Of a stretch of 64,000 nucleotides of DNA, positions 47,590-56,107 are shown in pieces. This stretch comes from Streptomyces sp. NBC_00258 (GTDB lineage: Bacteria > Actinomycetota > Actinomycetes > Streptomycetales > Streptomycetaceae). Within the stretch, counting starts at the first letter, position 1; each line of letters starts with the position of its first letter. Below the pieces are notes generated by a model, which had not been told where the DNA came from, made no database searches, and worked only from the letters and a program-made list of their open reading frames with translations. The stretch spans positions 8,866,001 through 8,930,000 of the forward strand of contig NZ_CP108081.1 in assembly GCF_036182465.1 (NCBI RefSeq). Reading direction: 5' to 3'. The translations under genes and the position numbers were made by a program.

Positions 47590-48620
47590 GAGTCGGATCC
47601 TTTCTCGGGGCAGCCGCACGAGGTGCGGTGCATGAAGGCGGAGGGCAGCCGGACCGTACGGGCCTCGCGGCCGGGGGAGTCCAGCCGGTCGAGCAGCAGC
47701 TGTACGGCCCGGGCGCCGATCTCCTTGCTGGGCTGGGAGATCGCGGTGAGCCGGGGCGAGAAGAGGTCCGCCCAGGAGAAGTCGTCGAAGCAGCACAGAG
47801 CCAGGTCACCGGGCACGGACAGGCCCCTCTCGCGCACGGCCCGCAGGGCGCCGATGGTCATCGCGTTGTTGGCGGTGACCAGTGCCGTGGGCGGTGCCGG
47901 GAGGGACAGCAGGGCCTCGGTCGCGCGCTCGGCGCCCGCCGCCTCGGAGTTGCCGGGGACCACGAGCCGCTCGTCGTACGGGAGTCCCGCGTACGCCAGG
48001 CCGTGCCGGTAGCCGGAGATCCGCTCACTCGTCGTGCTGAGCCCCGGCAGGCCCGCGACCAGGCCGATCCTCTTGTGACCCAGCTCGGCGAGATGCCTGA
48101 CCAGGAGCGTGACGGGCTCGGCGTTCTCCGCGCAGACCTGGTCGAAGGTGAAACCTGGCGGCGTCCGGCCGTCGTCGACCAGCCGGTCCAGGAACACCGT
48201 CGGTACGTCGTGCCGCCCGAGATAGCCGAGCAGTTCCTCCGGGTGCGCGGACGGTGCGACGAGCATGCCGTCCACGCGCCGCTCGTGCAGCAGCTGGACC
48301 ACCTTGCGCTCATGCACCGGATCGTCGTGCGGATCCGCAATCAGCAGGCTGTAGCCACGCTCCAGGGCGCCGGCCTCCACGCCCTGCAGGATCTCCGTGA
48401 AGTACGGGTTGCTGATCGCCGACACCGCGAGCCCGATCGACCGGGTGCGCGAGGTGACGAGCGATCTGGCCAGGGTGTTGGGCGTGTAGCCGAGTTCGTC
48501 GATGGCGTCGAGCACGGCCTGGCGGGTGGCCGGCCGCACCGGGCGGGTGTCGTTGAGTACGTGCGAGACCGTCGCGACGGACACGCCCGCGCTCCGGGCC
48601 ACGTCGACCATGGTCGCCAT
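47586..48620 (-). CDS. LacI-family transcriptional regulator
   Basis: A 344-residue repressor. Residues 1-55 form the LacI helix-turn-helix: MATMVDVARSAGVSVATVSHVLNDTRPVRPATRQAVLDAIDELGYTPN. The sugar-binding domain follows (SIGLAVSAISNPYFTEILQGVEAGALERGYSLLIADPH). A regulator-kinase operon with a CGTAAACGTTTACG palindrome about 90 bases upstream indicates autorepression relieved by the sugar that the kinase uses. The C-terminus carries HRTSCGCPEKGS, a short Cys-rich end. Confidence 0.94.
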   Translation of the reverse strand: MATMVDVARSAGVSVATVSHVLNDTRPVRPATRQAVLDAIDELGYTPNTLARSLVTSRTRSIGLAVSAISNPYFTEILQGVEAGALERGYSLLIADPHDDPVHERKVVQLLHERRVDGMLVAPSAHPEELLGYLGRHDVPTVFLDRLVDDGRTPPGFTFDQVCAENAEPVTLLVRHLAELGHKRIGLVAGLPGLSTTSERISGYRHGLAYAGLPYDERLVVPGNSEAAGAERATEALLSLPAPPTALVTANNAMTIGALRAVRERGLSVPGDLALCCFDDFSWADLFSPRLTAISQPSKEIGARAVQLLLDRLDSPGREARTVRLPSAFMHRTSCGCPEKGSDS

Positions 48621-48700
48621 GGGTGAGCCCCTCCCTCGCCCTCGCCGAGGCCCTCGTCGGGCGTCGTCCCGGATCGGACCGTACCCGATGCCGAGACAGA

Positions 48701-48726
48701 CGTAAACGCTTGCGTAAACGTTTACG
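48701..48726. promoter_or_regulatory. LacI-type operator
   Basis: The perfect palindrome CGTAAACGTTTACG (48713-48726) is preceded by an imperfect copy, CGTAAACGCTTGCG (48701-48714), sharing one half-site. The centre CG and TAAACG halves match the LacI/GalR operator pattern. It lies in the promoter region of the regulator-kinase operon. Confidence 0.82.
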
Positions 48727-48769
48727 TCTCGGGCACCCGGAGGCAGGCCGTCACCGCGGCCCGCCCCAT

Positions 48770-48821
48770 CCCTTCACCACGGCCGCCCCGGCCGGCCCTT
48801 CACCGCGGCCGCCCCGGCCCC
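48770..48821. repeat. 26-bp tandem repeat
   Basis: CCCTTCACC (A/G)CGGCCGCCCCGG recurs at 48770 and 48796, a period of 26 bases, ending at the stop codon of the convergent HTH gene. Read-through in either frame gives no known protein. Confidence 0.65.
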
Positions 48822-49769
48822 TCACTCCCAGTCCCACCCGATCCCCACGATCCCCGACCGCACCCGCTGCTCCACCACGTGGACCGACCGGTGCCGGTCG
48901 CTCAGTGCCAGCTCCTGGCGGCCGCTCCGTGGTGCCGCGGCCGAGTGCTGGGTGAACCGGTGGCAGCGCACGGGCAGCGCGTCCTCGGCGAAGCGCACCT
49001 GGAGCGCGTACTGCCCGCCGGAGAAGCCGAACCCGCGGACGTACTCACCGCACGCGCCGGCCGTGCCGTCCTCGACGCCGTAGCGGAACAGGAAGGTGTC
49101 GCCCGCGCGCAGCCGCGTGTCGAAGAGCAGCTCGGCGACCAGGACACCGGTGTCGTGGTGCCACAGGACGCGTCCCGTGCGGCAGTTCTCCAGGGCGTGC
49201 ACCGCCATGTCCTCCGGGGCGCATCCCGGGTCACCGTGGTGGATGGCGACGAAGCGGTCGATGCCCTCCTTGTGGGCGCGCACGATGTGCTGGGAGTCGC
49301 GCCCCAGCAGCTCGCGCCGGGTGCCGATCCGTACGCGCTCGTGGTGGCCGATGGTGAGCAGCCCGCCGTCGAGCGGTGAGTCCAGTTCGGCCAGCAGCTT
49401 CTCCAGGGCGCCGGAGGCCTCCACCAGGGAGCGGTACGAGCGGGCCGTGGCGCGTTCCGCGTCGGGGCGCTCCTCGGCCTTCGCGAGCAGTCGGATCAGC
49501 GACTCGTCCGGCAGCTGGAGTATCTCCTCCAGGGCACGCACGGCCCGCAGCGACTCGGGACGCTGTGGGCGCCGGGCGCCCTGCTGCCAGTAACTCAGGC
49601 TCGTCACCCCGACCTTGACCCCGTACCGCGTCAGATGGTGCTGTACGCGCTGCAGAGGCAGTCCACGGGCGGCGATCGCGGCGCGCAGGGCGACATGGAA
49701 GGGGCCGCCCCGCAGGACCGTCTCCAACTCCGCCGTGGCGGCATCCGCGTGCTGTGTGCCGTCCCGCAT
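48822..49769 (-). CDS. HTH-type regulator-like protein with unknown C-terminal domain
   Basis: A 315-residue protein. Residues about 20-75 look like a helix-turn-helix of the XRE kind (ARGLPLQRVQHHLTRYGVKVGVTSLSYWQQGARRPQRPES). The remainder is a beta-rich domain with many conserved-looking aromatic and His residues (GRVLWHHDTGVLVAELLFDTRLRAGDTFLFRYGVEDG and FGFSGGQYALQVRFAED). This is reminiscent of a cupin/sensor fold, but I cannot name it. It may act as a stand-alone regulator for its own promoter. It lies next to the receiver gene in the same direction. Confidence 0.75.
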   Translation of the reverse strand: MRDGTQHADAATAELETVLRGGPFHVALRAAIAARGLPLQRVQHHLTRYGVKVGVTSLSYWQQGARRPQRPESLRAVRALEEILQLPDESLIRLLAKAEERPDAERATARSYRSLVEASGALEKLLAELDSPLDGGLLTIGHHERVRIGTRRELLGRDSQHIVRAHKEGIDRFVAIHHGDPGCAPEDMAVHALENCRTGRVLWHHDTGVLVAELLFDTRLRAGDTFLFRYGVEDGTAGACGEYVRGFGFSGGQYALQVRFAEDALPVRCHRFTQHSAAAPRSGRQELALSDRHRSVHVVEQRVRSGIVGIGWDWE

Positions 49770-49989
49770 TCAGGGGCCTTTCTGTGAGTGCTCGCAACGG
49801 CTGGTCGGGCCGTCAGCGCTGGTCGGAGGGGCCACACGGTCGGCGTGCGGGGGACGTTCGCGTCCCTGCGTGGTGGTGCCCGCCCCAAGTCACCCCGCAT
49901 TGAAGCGTGTTGATCAGGCCCGGACAACACCTGGTGCGCAACCTCGCTGTCCGTACGCGTTTCCCGACGTCCCGGTCAGGGTGTCCGCC

Positions 49990-50340
49990 TCATGGGTCCA
50001 GCAGGTCCCGGATCGTCCGTGCCGACAGCGCCGACTTGGGCAGGAAGCCGCGGGCGGGGCTGTCCGCCACCAACTCCTGGAAGTCCACCAGGGAGTGCGT
50101 CGAGATGAGGATCACCGCGGGTACGACGTCCGCGAGCAGGCCCGCCACGTCGAGGCCGCTCTCGCCGTCCAGGTCGAGATCGACGAGGGCGACGTCCGGG
50201 GCGAGTTCACGCGCGCGCGTGAGCGCCTCCGCGCCCGTCGAGGCGACGCCGACGACCCGGACCCCGCCACGCTCCAGCAGGGCGCGCGCGGCCTCCAGGA
50301 ACCGGGCGCTGTCATCGACGATGAGACAGCGCATGGACAT
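49990..50340 (-). CDS. Stand-alone receiver-domain protein
   Basis: A 116-residue single receiver domain: MSMRCLIVDDSARFLEAAR (acidic pair Asp-Asp), DVALVDLDLDGESGLDVAGLL (phospho-acceptor Asp), ILISTHSLVDF (Ser/Thr switch) and FLPKSALSARTIRDLL (Lys). All catalytic positions are present, but there is no output domain. ATG 50340 is preferred over the frame to 50406. It is divergent from the lipoprotein-kinase operon across two inverted repeats and is a candidate phosphate sink or shuttle for that kinase. Confidence 0.9.
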   Translation of the reverse strand: MSMRCLIVDDSARFLEAARALLERGGVRVVGVASTGAEALTRARELAPDVALVDLDLDGESGLDVAGLLADVVPAVILISTHSLVDFQELVADSPARGFLPKSALSARTIRDLLDP

Positions 50341-50352
50341 GTCGACAGCTTC

Positions 50353-50392
50353 CCAACCGGCTGCCGGGTTGGCTTTCCGGCTAGCCGGAAAG
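50353..50392. promoter_or_regulatory. Adjacent palindromes before the receiver gene
   Basis: A 20-base perfect palindrome centred on GGCTAGCC (50373-50392; core CCGGCTAGCCGG) sits beside CCAACC, eight bases, GGTTGG (50353-50372). They occupy the divergent region between the receiver gene and the lipoprotein-kinase operon. The core decamer CGGCTAGCCG returns at 55282. Confidence 0.68.
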
Positions 50393-50512
50393 TGCTGAAG
50401 TCCCATGCCGGAAAACTTCGTTCGAGCTCACGGAGCGCAGTGACGGGTGACGCGCGGTAGCATGTCGCTGCCCTGGGGTGACCGTGTCCTGTCGGTCTGG
50501 TGGGGGTGCGCG

Positions 50513-51892
50513 ATGAGGAAGCACAACAGGAGAGCCGGGACGCACCGAACGCGCCGCGTGGTCCTCGCGGGGGTGCTGTCCGCAGCCCTGGTCGTCGCCG
50601 GTTGCGGCGGGGGCGGTGACGACGGCGAGCGCTCCGAGAAGCGCGGCGACACCACGTGCGACGGCAGGCTCGAAGGCACCACCGACATCACCGTGTGGTT
50701 CCACGCGGGGCCGAGCGGAGAGCTCGACACACTTCGCCGCCAGGCCAAGGACTTCAACGCCGCACAGGAGGACGTACGGGTCGAGCTGATCACGCTCCCC
50801 GAAGAGCGCCCGTACGACGAACTGGTCGTCTCCGCGGCCGCCAGCGGCGAACTGCCCGACCTGCTCGACTTCGACGGACCGAACCTCTACAACTACGCGT
50901 GGTCGGGCAAGCTCAAGCCGATCGACTCCTGTGTGCCCGAGGCGCTGAAGGCCGATCTCCTGCCCTCGATCCGCAAACAGGGCACCTATGAGGGCCGGTT
51001 GTGGGGCGTCGGCACGTTCGACTCCGGGCTGGGCCTCTACGTACGCCCCTCCGTCCTGAAGAAGGCCGGCATCCGCGTCCCCAGCGGTCCGGACGACGCC
51101 TGGACGGCCACCGAACTGACCGGCATCCTGCGGAAGCTGCGCAAGGAGGGCTACGGAAAACCCCTCGACCTGCGTCTCAACTACACGCTCTCGGGCCAGG
51201 AGTGGAACACGTACGGTTTCGCGCCCGCCGTCTGGTCGGCCGGCGGCGACCTCATCGACCCCGGAGATCTGCGGACGGCGGAGGGTTTCCTCAACGGGCC
51301 CGAGGCGGTCCGGGCCATGACCACCCTCCAGAAGTGGGTCAAGGAGGGGCTGGTCGACCCGAACAAGGACGACAAGGCCTTCACCAGGGGGCGCAGCCCC
51401 ATCTCCTGGGTGGGGCACTGGACGTACCCCGAGTTCAGCAAGGCGTTCCCGGACGACGTGAAGATCGTTCCTCTGCCCGACTTCGGCAGGGGAACCGTCA
51501 CCGGGATGGGCTCCTGGCAGTGGGGCGTCACGGCGGGCGCCGTCGACGGGGACGCGGTCTGGCGGTTCCTCGCGCACCTCCTGAAGCCCCGGGAGGTCCT
51601 GCGCATGAGCCGGGCCAACGGGGCGATCCCGGCGACGGACAGCGCCGTCGAGCTCTCGCCGAGGTTCGCCGAGGGCGGTGCCGAGCGACTGTTCATCGAG
51701 CAGTTGAGGAGCGGTGTCGCGCGGCCGCGGTCGCAGACCCCGGCCTATCCGGCGGTCAGCGGTGCCTTCTCGCGGGCCTTCGCGGAGATCATGCTCGACC
51801 GCGCCCCGGTGAAGGCCGCCCTGGACAAGGCGGTCCGCCGGATCGACAAGGACCTGGCCGACCACCAGGGTTACCCGTCGGCCGGGCCGTGA
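50513..51892 (+). CDS. Extracellular solute-binding lipoprotein linked to a histidine kinase
   Basis: A 459-residue type-1 (sugar-class) binding protein. The signal VVLAGVLSAALVVAGCGGGGDD gives a lipobox Cys near residue 30. The mature part starts with ITVWFHAGPSGELDTLRRQAKDFNA and continues with RLWGVGTFDSGLGLYVRPSVLKKAGI and SWVGHWTYPEF. No permease or ATPase gene accompanies it. Instead its TGA overlaps the GTG of a sensor kinase by four bases, so it probably senses a ligand and passes that to the kinase rather than feeding a transporter. ATG 50513 is chosen at the signal peptide start. Confidence 0.9.
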   Translation: MRKHNRRAGTHRTRRVVLAGVLSAALVVAGCGGGGDDGERSEKRGDTTCDGRLEGTTDITVWFHAGPSGELDTLRRQAKDFNAAQEDVRVELITLPEERPYDELVVSAAASGELPDLLDFDGPNLYNYAWSGKLKPIDSCVPEALKADLLPSIRKQGTYEGRLWGVGTFDSGLGLYVRPSVLKKAGIRVPSGPDDAWTATELTGILRKLRKEGYGKPLDLRLNYTLSGQEWNTYGFAPAVWSAGGDLIDPGDLRTAEGFLNGPEAVRAMTTLQKWVKEGLVDPNKDDKAFTRGRSPISWVGHWTYPEFSKAFPDDVKIVPLPDFGRGTVTGMGSWQWGVTAGAVDGDAVWRFLAHLLKPREVLRMSRANGAIPATDSAVELSPRFAEGGAERLFIEQLRSGVARPRSQTPAYPAVSGAFSRAFAEIMLDRAPVKAALDKAVRRIDKDLADHQGYPSAGP

Positions 51893-54780
51893 GACCCGGC
51901 AGACGACGTACCCCGGGCGGTATACGCGGGCCCGCGGACGGCGAACGAAGGCAGCCGGGCATCGTACGGAGATTGGTCGGCGCACGCGGCGGCCCTCTCC
52001 GCCTGCGGAGACCCGGACGGCCTGGACAGTCCGGACGGCCTGGACAGTCCGGACGGCCCGGACGAACCAGCCGCCCGCGCGCCGGGACCCCGCTGCTCGC
52101 CCGGCTGCGCGTCGGCACCAAGCTCATGCTGCTGGTGCTGCTGCCGGTCTCCGGACTCCTCGCCTTCACCGTCTTCTCGGCCGTGACCGACTGGGGCGAG
52201 GCGCGCACCCTGCGGGACTTCAGGACCGCCACGCGCGTCTCCTTCGCCCTGACCGCGCTCACCGAGGCCCTGGCCCGCGAGCGCCTCGCCGAGGTCCTCG
52301 TGGAGGCGGACCCGGACCGGCAGGGCGTGACGGCCGAACGGGACGCGGCCCGGCGCGCCACGGACCGGGCGCTGACCGCCGCGCTGACCGCCGCGCGCGC
52401 CGGCGCCGCGGACGGCACCGGACAGCCGGACGTCCTCGGACAGCTCGACGCGAAGGGCCGGCAGCTCTTCGCGACCAGACTGGAGGCGGGCAGCGGCTCG
52501 TTCACCGCGACGGAGACCGAGCAGAGGTACGCGAGCCTCACGAACGACCTGCTCAACACCGTCCACCACCTCGACTCGGGCCGCCCCTCACGGGCCTCCG
52601 GCAGGGCCGCGGACGGCTATCTCGCCGCACTGGAGGCCATCGAGGCCGCCGAGCGCGAACGCGCCGACCTGGCCGCCCTGTTCGCGACGGGCGCCGGGGA
52701 CGCCCCCGGCGCCACGGGCGACCCCTGGCAGGCACTGGAGGCCGCCCAGCTCGACACCTTCCGGCAGAACGTCTCGGGGCGGCTCAAGGTGCGGCTGTCG
52801 GGCGTGCTGCTCCAGCCCGCGGGCCGCACGGTCCGGGCCACGCGCGAGGCCCTCGCCGCCGGCGACACCGCGCAACTGCCCTCCCTTGACCGCTGGCTGG
52901 CCGCGTCCACCGGCCGCCTCACCGCCCTGCGCACGATCGCGGACGCCGCCGAGGACGAGCTGGCGACCGCCGCAGACCGTGACCTGCGGGCCGTGAAGGA
53001 CCGCGGCGAACGCGAACTGGGCCTCTCCGTAGTGGTCCTTCTCGCCGTCACCGTCCTCGCGCTGGCCCTGCGCCGCTCGATCAACCGCCCCCTCACCGAG
53101 GTGTCCGAGGGCGCCAGGGCCCTCGCCGACGGCGATCTGTCGTACGACATGCGCTACGCGGGACGCGACGAGATCGGCGACGTGGCAGACACCTTCCGCG
53201 AACTCCACGTGACCAGTGAGCGGTTCGCCGCCGAGATCCGCACCATGAACACGGCGATCGACGACAACCGGCTCGGACACCGGGCCGACGTCGCGGCCTT
53301 CCGCGGGACCTGGGCGCAGCTGCTGCGCGGCATGAACGCCACCATGGCGTCGTTCGCCGCCGCCCACGGACGGCGCGACAAGGCCGAACAGGAGCTGGAG
53401 AGCATCTTCAACCTCTCCCTGGACCTGCTGTGCATCAGCGGTGTCGACGGCTACTTCAAGCGCGTGAACCCGGCCTTCGAGAGAACACTCGGCTACCCCG
53501 GCAGCACCCTGCTGTCCCGGCCGTACCTCGACTTCGTGCACGAGGAGGACCGGGACCGTGTCCAGGCCATCCTCGACCGGCTGGCGACCGGCGCCGAGGT
53601 CGTCGAGTTCGAGAACCGCTACGTACGCGGCGACGGCACCGAGTGCTGGCTCCAGTGGAGCTGCCGTTCCGTCATAGAGGAGGGCCTCATCTACGCCGCC
53701 GCGCGCGACGTGACCGAGAGCCGCCGCGCCGCCCGCGAACAGGCAGCGCTGCGCAGCGTCGCCACCCTGGTGGCCCGCGGCGTCCCGCCGCACGAGGTGT
53801 TCACGGCCGTCGCGCACGAGGTGGGACTGCTGCTGAGCACGAGTTCCGCCGCCGTCCTGCGGTACGAGGCAGACGGCGCCGCCACCGTCCTCGGCTCCGC
53901 CCGTACGGCCGCCCGTACGGCCGCGACGGAGGGCCAGCAGGCGGCGCGGGCGGTGGCCGCGACCGGGCGCGCGGCCCGCGTCGGCGGTTCCGTGGGGGCG
54001 CCGATCGTCGTCGACGACCGCCTGTGGGGCGCCGTCGTCGTGTCCGCCCCGCACTCCGAACCGCTGCCCAGGGGAACCGAGCCGCGCCTCGCCGACTTCA
54101 CGGAACTCATCGCCACCGCCATCGCCAACGCGGACAGCCGCGCCCAGCTGGCCGCTTCACGCGCGCGCGTGGTGGCCGCCGGCGACGCGTCCCGGCGGCG
54201 CATCGAACGCGATCTGCACGACGGCGTCCAGCAGCGCCTCGTCTCTCTCCAGCTGGACCTGCGCATGGCCGAGTCCATGACGGCGGACCAGCCGGCCGAG
54301 CTCGTCGAGCAGCTCGCGCACATCGGCAAGGGCCTGGACGACGCCTTCGAGGACCTGCTGCAGATCTCCCGGGGCATCCATCCGGCGATCCTCTCCAAGG
54401 GCGGCCTCGGCCCCGCCCTGCGCGCCCTGGCCAGGCGCTCCGCCGTGCCCGTGGAGCTGGATCTGGAGCTGCCGGGGACCCGCCTCCCGGAACAGACCGA
54501 GGTGGCCGTCTACTACGTGACCTCCGAGTGCCTCACCAACGCCGCCAAGCACGCGCGCGCGACGGTGGTCGAGGTCCGGGCGAGGGTGTACGAGGACGTC
54601 CTGGAGGTCGTCATCGGCGACGACGGGGTCGGGGGAGCCGAACCGGGCGGCGGCTCAGGGCTGATCGGGCTGACCGACCGGGTAGAGGCGATCGGCGGCA
54701 GGCTGACCGTGAGAAGCCCGCCGGGCAGAGGGACCACACTGATCGCACGGCTGCCCCTGCCGCGGTCCTCTCCGGACTGA
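51889..54780 (+). CDS. Sensor histidine kinase (NIT-like, HAMP, PAS, GAF, HisKA_3)
   Basis: A 963-residue membrane kinase. A low-complexity Arg/Gly/Pro start (about 75 residues with SGRPGQ repeats) precedes TM1 (KLMLLVLLPVSGLLAFTVF). A large extracytoplasmic region like a NIT domain follows, then TM2 (ELGLSVVVLLAVTVLALALRRS), HAMP, PAS (FNLSLDLLCISGVDGYFKRVNPAFERTLGYPGS), and a GAF-like region. The HisKA_3 H-box is RRRIERDLHDGVQQRLVSLQLDLRMA; the N-box is SECLTNAAKHAR; the G-boxes are GDDGVGGA and GSGLIGLTDRVEAIGG. It is translationally coupled to the solute-binding lipoprotein, whose ligand state it probably reads. The LuxR-type regulator at 55373 is its likely partner. Confidence 0.93.
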   Translation: MRPGRRRTPGGIRGPADGERRQPGIVRRLVGARGGPLRLRRPGRPGQSGRPGQSGRPGRTSRPRAGTPLLARLRVGTKLMLLVLLPVSGLLAFTVFSAVTDWGEARTLRDFRTATRVSFALTALTEALARERLAEVLVEADPDRQGVTAERDAARRATDRALTAALTAARAGAADGTGQPDVLGQLDAKGRQLFATRLEAGSGSFTATETEQRYASLTNDLLNTVHHLDSGRPSRASGRAADGYLAALEAIEAAERERADLAALFATGAGDAPGATGDPWQALEAAQLDTFRQNVSGRLKVRLSGVLLQPAGRTVRATREALAAGDTAQLPSLDRWLAASTGRLTALRTIADAAEDELATAADRDLRAVKDRGERELGLSVVVLLAVTVLALALRRSINRPLTEVSEGARALADGDLSYDMRYAGRDEIGDVADTFRELHVTSERFAAEIRTMNTAIDDNRLGHRADVAAFRGTWAQLLRGMNATMASFAAAHGRRDKAEQELESIFNLSLDLLCISGVDGYFKRVNPAFERTLGYPGSTLLSRPYLDFVHEEDRDRVQAILDRLATGAEVVEFENRYVRGDGTECWLQWSCRSVIEEGLIYAAARDVTESRRAAREQAALRSVATLVARGVPPHEVFTAVAHEVGLLLSTSSAAVLRYEADGAATVLGSARTAARTAATEGQQAARAVAATGRAARVGGSVGAPIVVDDRLWGAVVVSAPHSEPLPRGTEPRLADFTELIATAIANADSRAQLAASRARVVAAGDASRRRIERDLHDGVQQRLVSLQLDLRMAESMTADQPAELVEQLAHIGKGLDDAFEDLLQISRGIHPAILSKGGLGPALRALARRSAVPVELDLELPGTRLPEQTEVAVYYVTSECLTNAAKHARATVVEVRARVYEDVLEVVIGDDGVGGAEPGGGSGLIGLTDRVEAIGGRLTVRSPPGRGTTLIARLPLPRSSPD

Positions 54781-54936
54781 TCAGGGGTCCTTCCTGGACC
54801 GACCGGCGGCCGGCCCCGGACACGTGACTGCCCGGAACGCACGCAGTGTCGGAGGTCCAACGAGGGGGAGTCCTGGACTCGGTGACACGCGTACGCTCCG
54901 GGCGGTCTGCACGGACGGTGGAGCGGCCGTCCGGCC

Positions 54937-55149
54937 TCAGGGGCGGGGCGTCCCGCCGTTCGGTGCAGGCCGCAGGCGCTTGGCGCGCACGATGTCGGGG
55001 TCGCGGGGGTCGAGGCCGGAGCGCAGTCCGTCGGCGTACCGCTCCTCGTCCCCGTACGGGGAGAACTCGTCCTCGTACGGCCGCACACGGACCGACCGCC
55101 GTCGCTTTTCGATCCGTGTCTGTCGCATCTTCCGCAGCCTTTCGGTCAT
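54937..55149 (-). CDS. Small charged hypothetical protein (70 aa)
   Basis: A short protein starting MTERLRKMRQTRIEKRRRSVRVRPYEDEFSPYGDEERYADGL, strongly basic then acidic. AGGGG lies before the ATG. I recognise no family. The composition looks like coding sequence, but it overlaps the upstream flank of the LuxR-type gene on the other strand. It could be a real small regulator-associated gene or a chance frame. Confidence 0.5.
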   Translation of the reverse strand: MTERLRKMRQTRIEKRRRSVRVRPYEDEFSPYGDEERYADGLRSGLDPRDPDIVRAKRLRPAPNGGTPRP

Positions 55150-55281
55150 CGGCCCGCTGCCCCTTGCCCGGGGCGGCGGCCCACCTGCATCTGCACTGCT
55201 ACGAGCATTCCCTCGAACTGTCTTCGTGTCGTCACGGGCAGCCCCCGAAACGGCTTCCGGTTCTCCACCATTGCCCACCTG

Positions 55282-55291
55282 CGGCTAGCCG
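55282..55291. promoter_or_regulatory. CGGCTAGCCG palindrome before the LuxR-type regulator
   Basis: The same decamer forms the core of the 20-base palindrome at 50373. It stands 82 bases before the regulator's ATG. It may be a binding site of this response regulator at both ends of its cluster. Confidence 0.5.
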
Positions 55292-55372
55292 TAACCGGCC
55301 ATGTCCGGCAGGCTGTTGGAGGCGTACCGCAGACGCGCACCGCACCGGTCGGCCGAGCGGACGGGGAGCACC

Positions 55373-56044
55373 ATGGACGCAGCACAGCGGCCCGCGCGCG
55401 GGAGGGTCGTCCTGGCCGACGACGACGTCCTGCTCAGAGAGGGTCTGGCCAGCCTCTGCGAGCGGCTCGGCTACGAGGTGGCGGGTCAGGCCGGCGACGC
55501 GAACGCGCTCCTGGAACTGGTCGCCGAGCACCTGCCGGACCTGGTGATCGTGGACATCAGGATGCCGCCCACCCACTCCACGGAGGGGCTGAAGGCGGCC
55601 CGCGGCATCCGGGAGCGGTATCCCGACCTCGGCATCCTCGTCCTGTCCGCCTTCGTGGAGGTCGAGGACGCCCTGGAGCTGCTCGCGAGCGGGCGGCGGA
55701 TCGGTTATCTGCTGAAGAGCCGGGTCACGGTCGTGGACGAGTTCATCGAGGCGCTGGACCGTATCCGCAAGGGCGGCTCGGTCGTCGACCCCTCTCTCGT
55801 GCGGGAGCTGGTCACGGCCCAGCGCCGCGACGACCCGCTGTCCTTCCTCAGCACGCGGGAGCGGGAGGTCCTGGAGCTCATGGCCGAGGGCCGCTCGAAC
55901 GCCGGCATCGGCCGGCGTCTGTGGGTGACCGAGGGCACCGTCGAGAAGCACGTCCGCAGCATCCTCGGCAAGCTCCGTCTGCCGGAGGCCGCGGACGATC
56001 ACCGGCGGGTGCTGGCGGTTCTCACGTTCCTGGAGTCGCGTTAG
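55373..56044 (+). CDS. NarL/LuxR-type response regulator
   Basis: A 223-residue protein. The receiver starts VVLADDDVLLREGLASLCERLGY, with phospho-acceptor in VIVDIRMPPTHSTEGL, the Ser switch in VLSAF, and Lys in YLLKSRV. The LuxR helix-turn-helix is LSTREREVLELMAEGRSNAGIGRRLWVTEGTVEKHVRSIL. ATG 55373 follows GGGGAGCACC. It lies after the kinase in the same direction and is the most likely DNA-binding output of that system. The palindrome CGGCTAGCCG upstream is a candidate site. Confidence 0.94.
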   Translation: MDAAQRPARGRVVLADDDVLLREGLASLCERLGYEVAGQAGDANALLELVAEHLPDLVIVDIRMPPTHSTEGLKAARGIRERYPDLGILVLSAFVEVEDALELLASGRRIGYLLKSRVTVVDEFIEALDRIRKGGSVVDPSLVRELVTAQRRDDPLSFLSTREREVLELMAEGRSNAGIGRRLWVTEGTVEKHVRSILGKLRLPEAADDHRRVLAVLTFLESR

Positions 56045-56077
56045 CCGGTGGCCCGCGAGGGCCGACGGGCCGTCGCG

Positions 56078-56100
56078 CTGTCACACCCCGCCAGTAGGGT
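56078..56100 (+). promoter_or_regulatory. Promoter of uvrC, divergent relative of the damage motif
   Basis: CTGTCACAC, eight bases, TAGGGT, with the -10 seven bases before the uvrC ATG. The spacing and -10 equal those of uvrB, but the -35 keeps only the TGTCA block. A leaderless transcript is likely; damage control is uncertain. Confidence 0.5.
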
Positions 56101-56107
56101 GTGAGAC

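Noticed and set aside
50513..51892. Sugar ABC importer assignment for the binding lipoprotein
   Set aside because: No permease or ATPase gene is adjacent, and the gene is coupled to a histidine kinase, so a sensing role is more likely.
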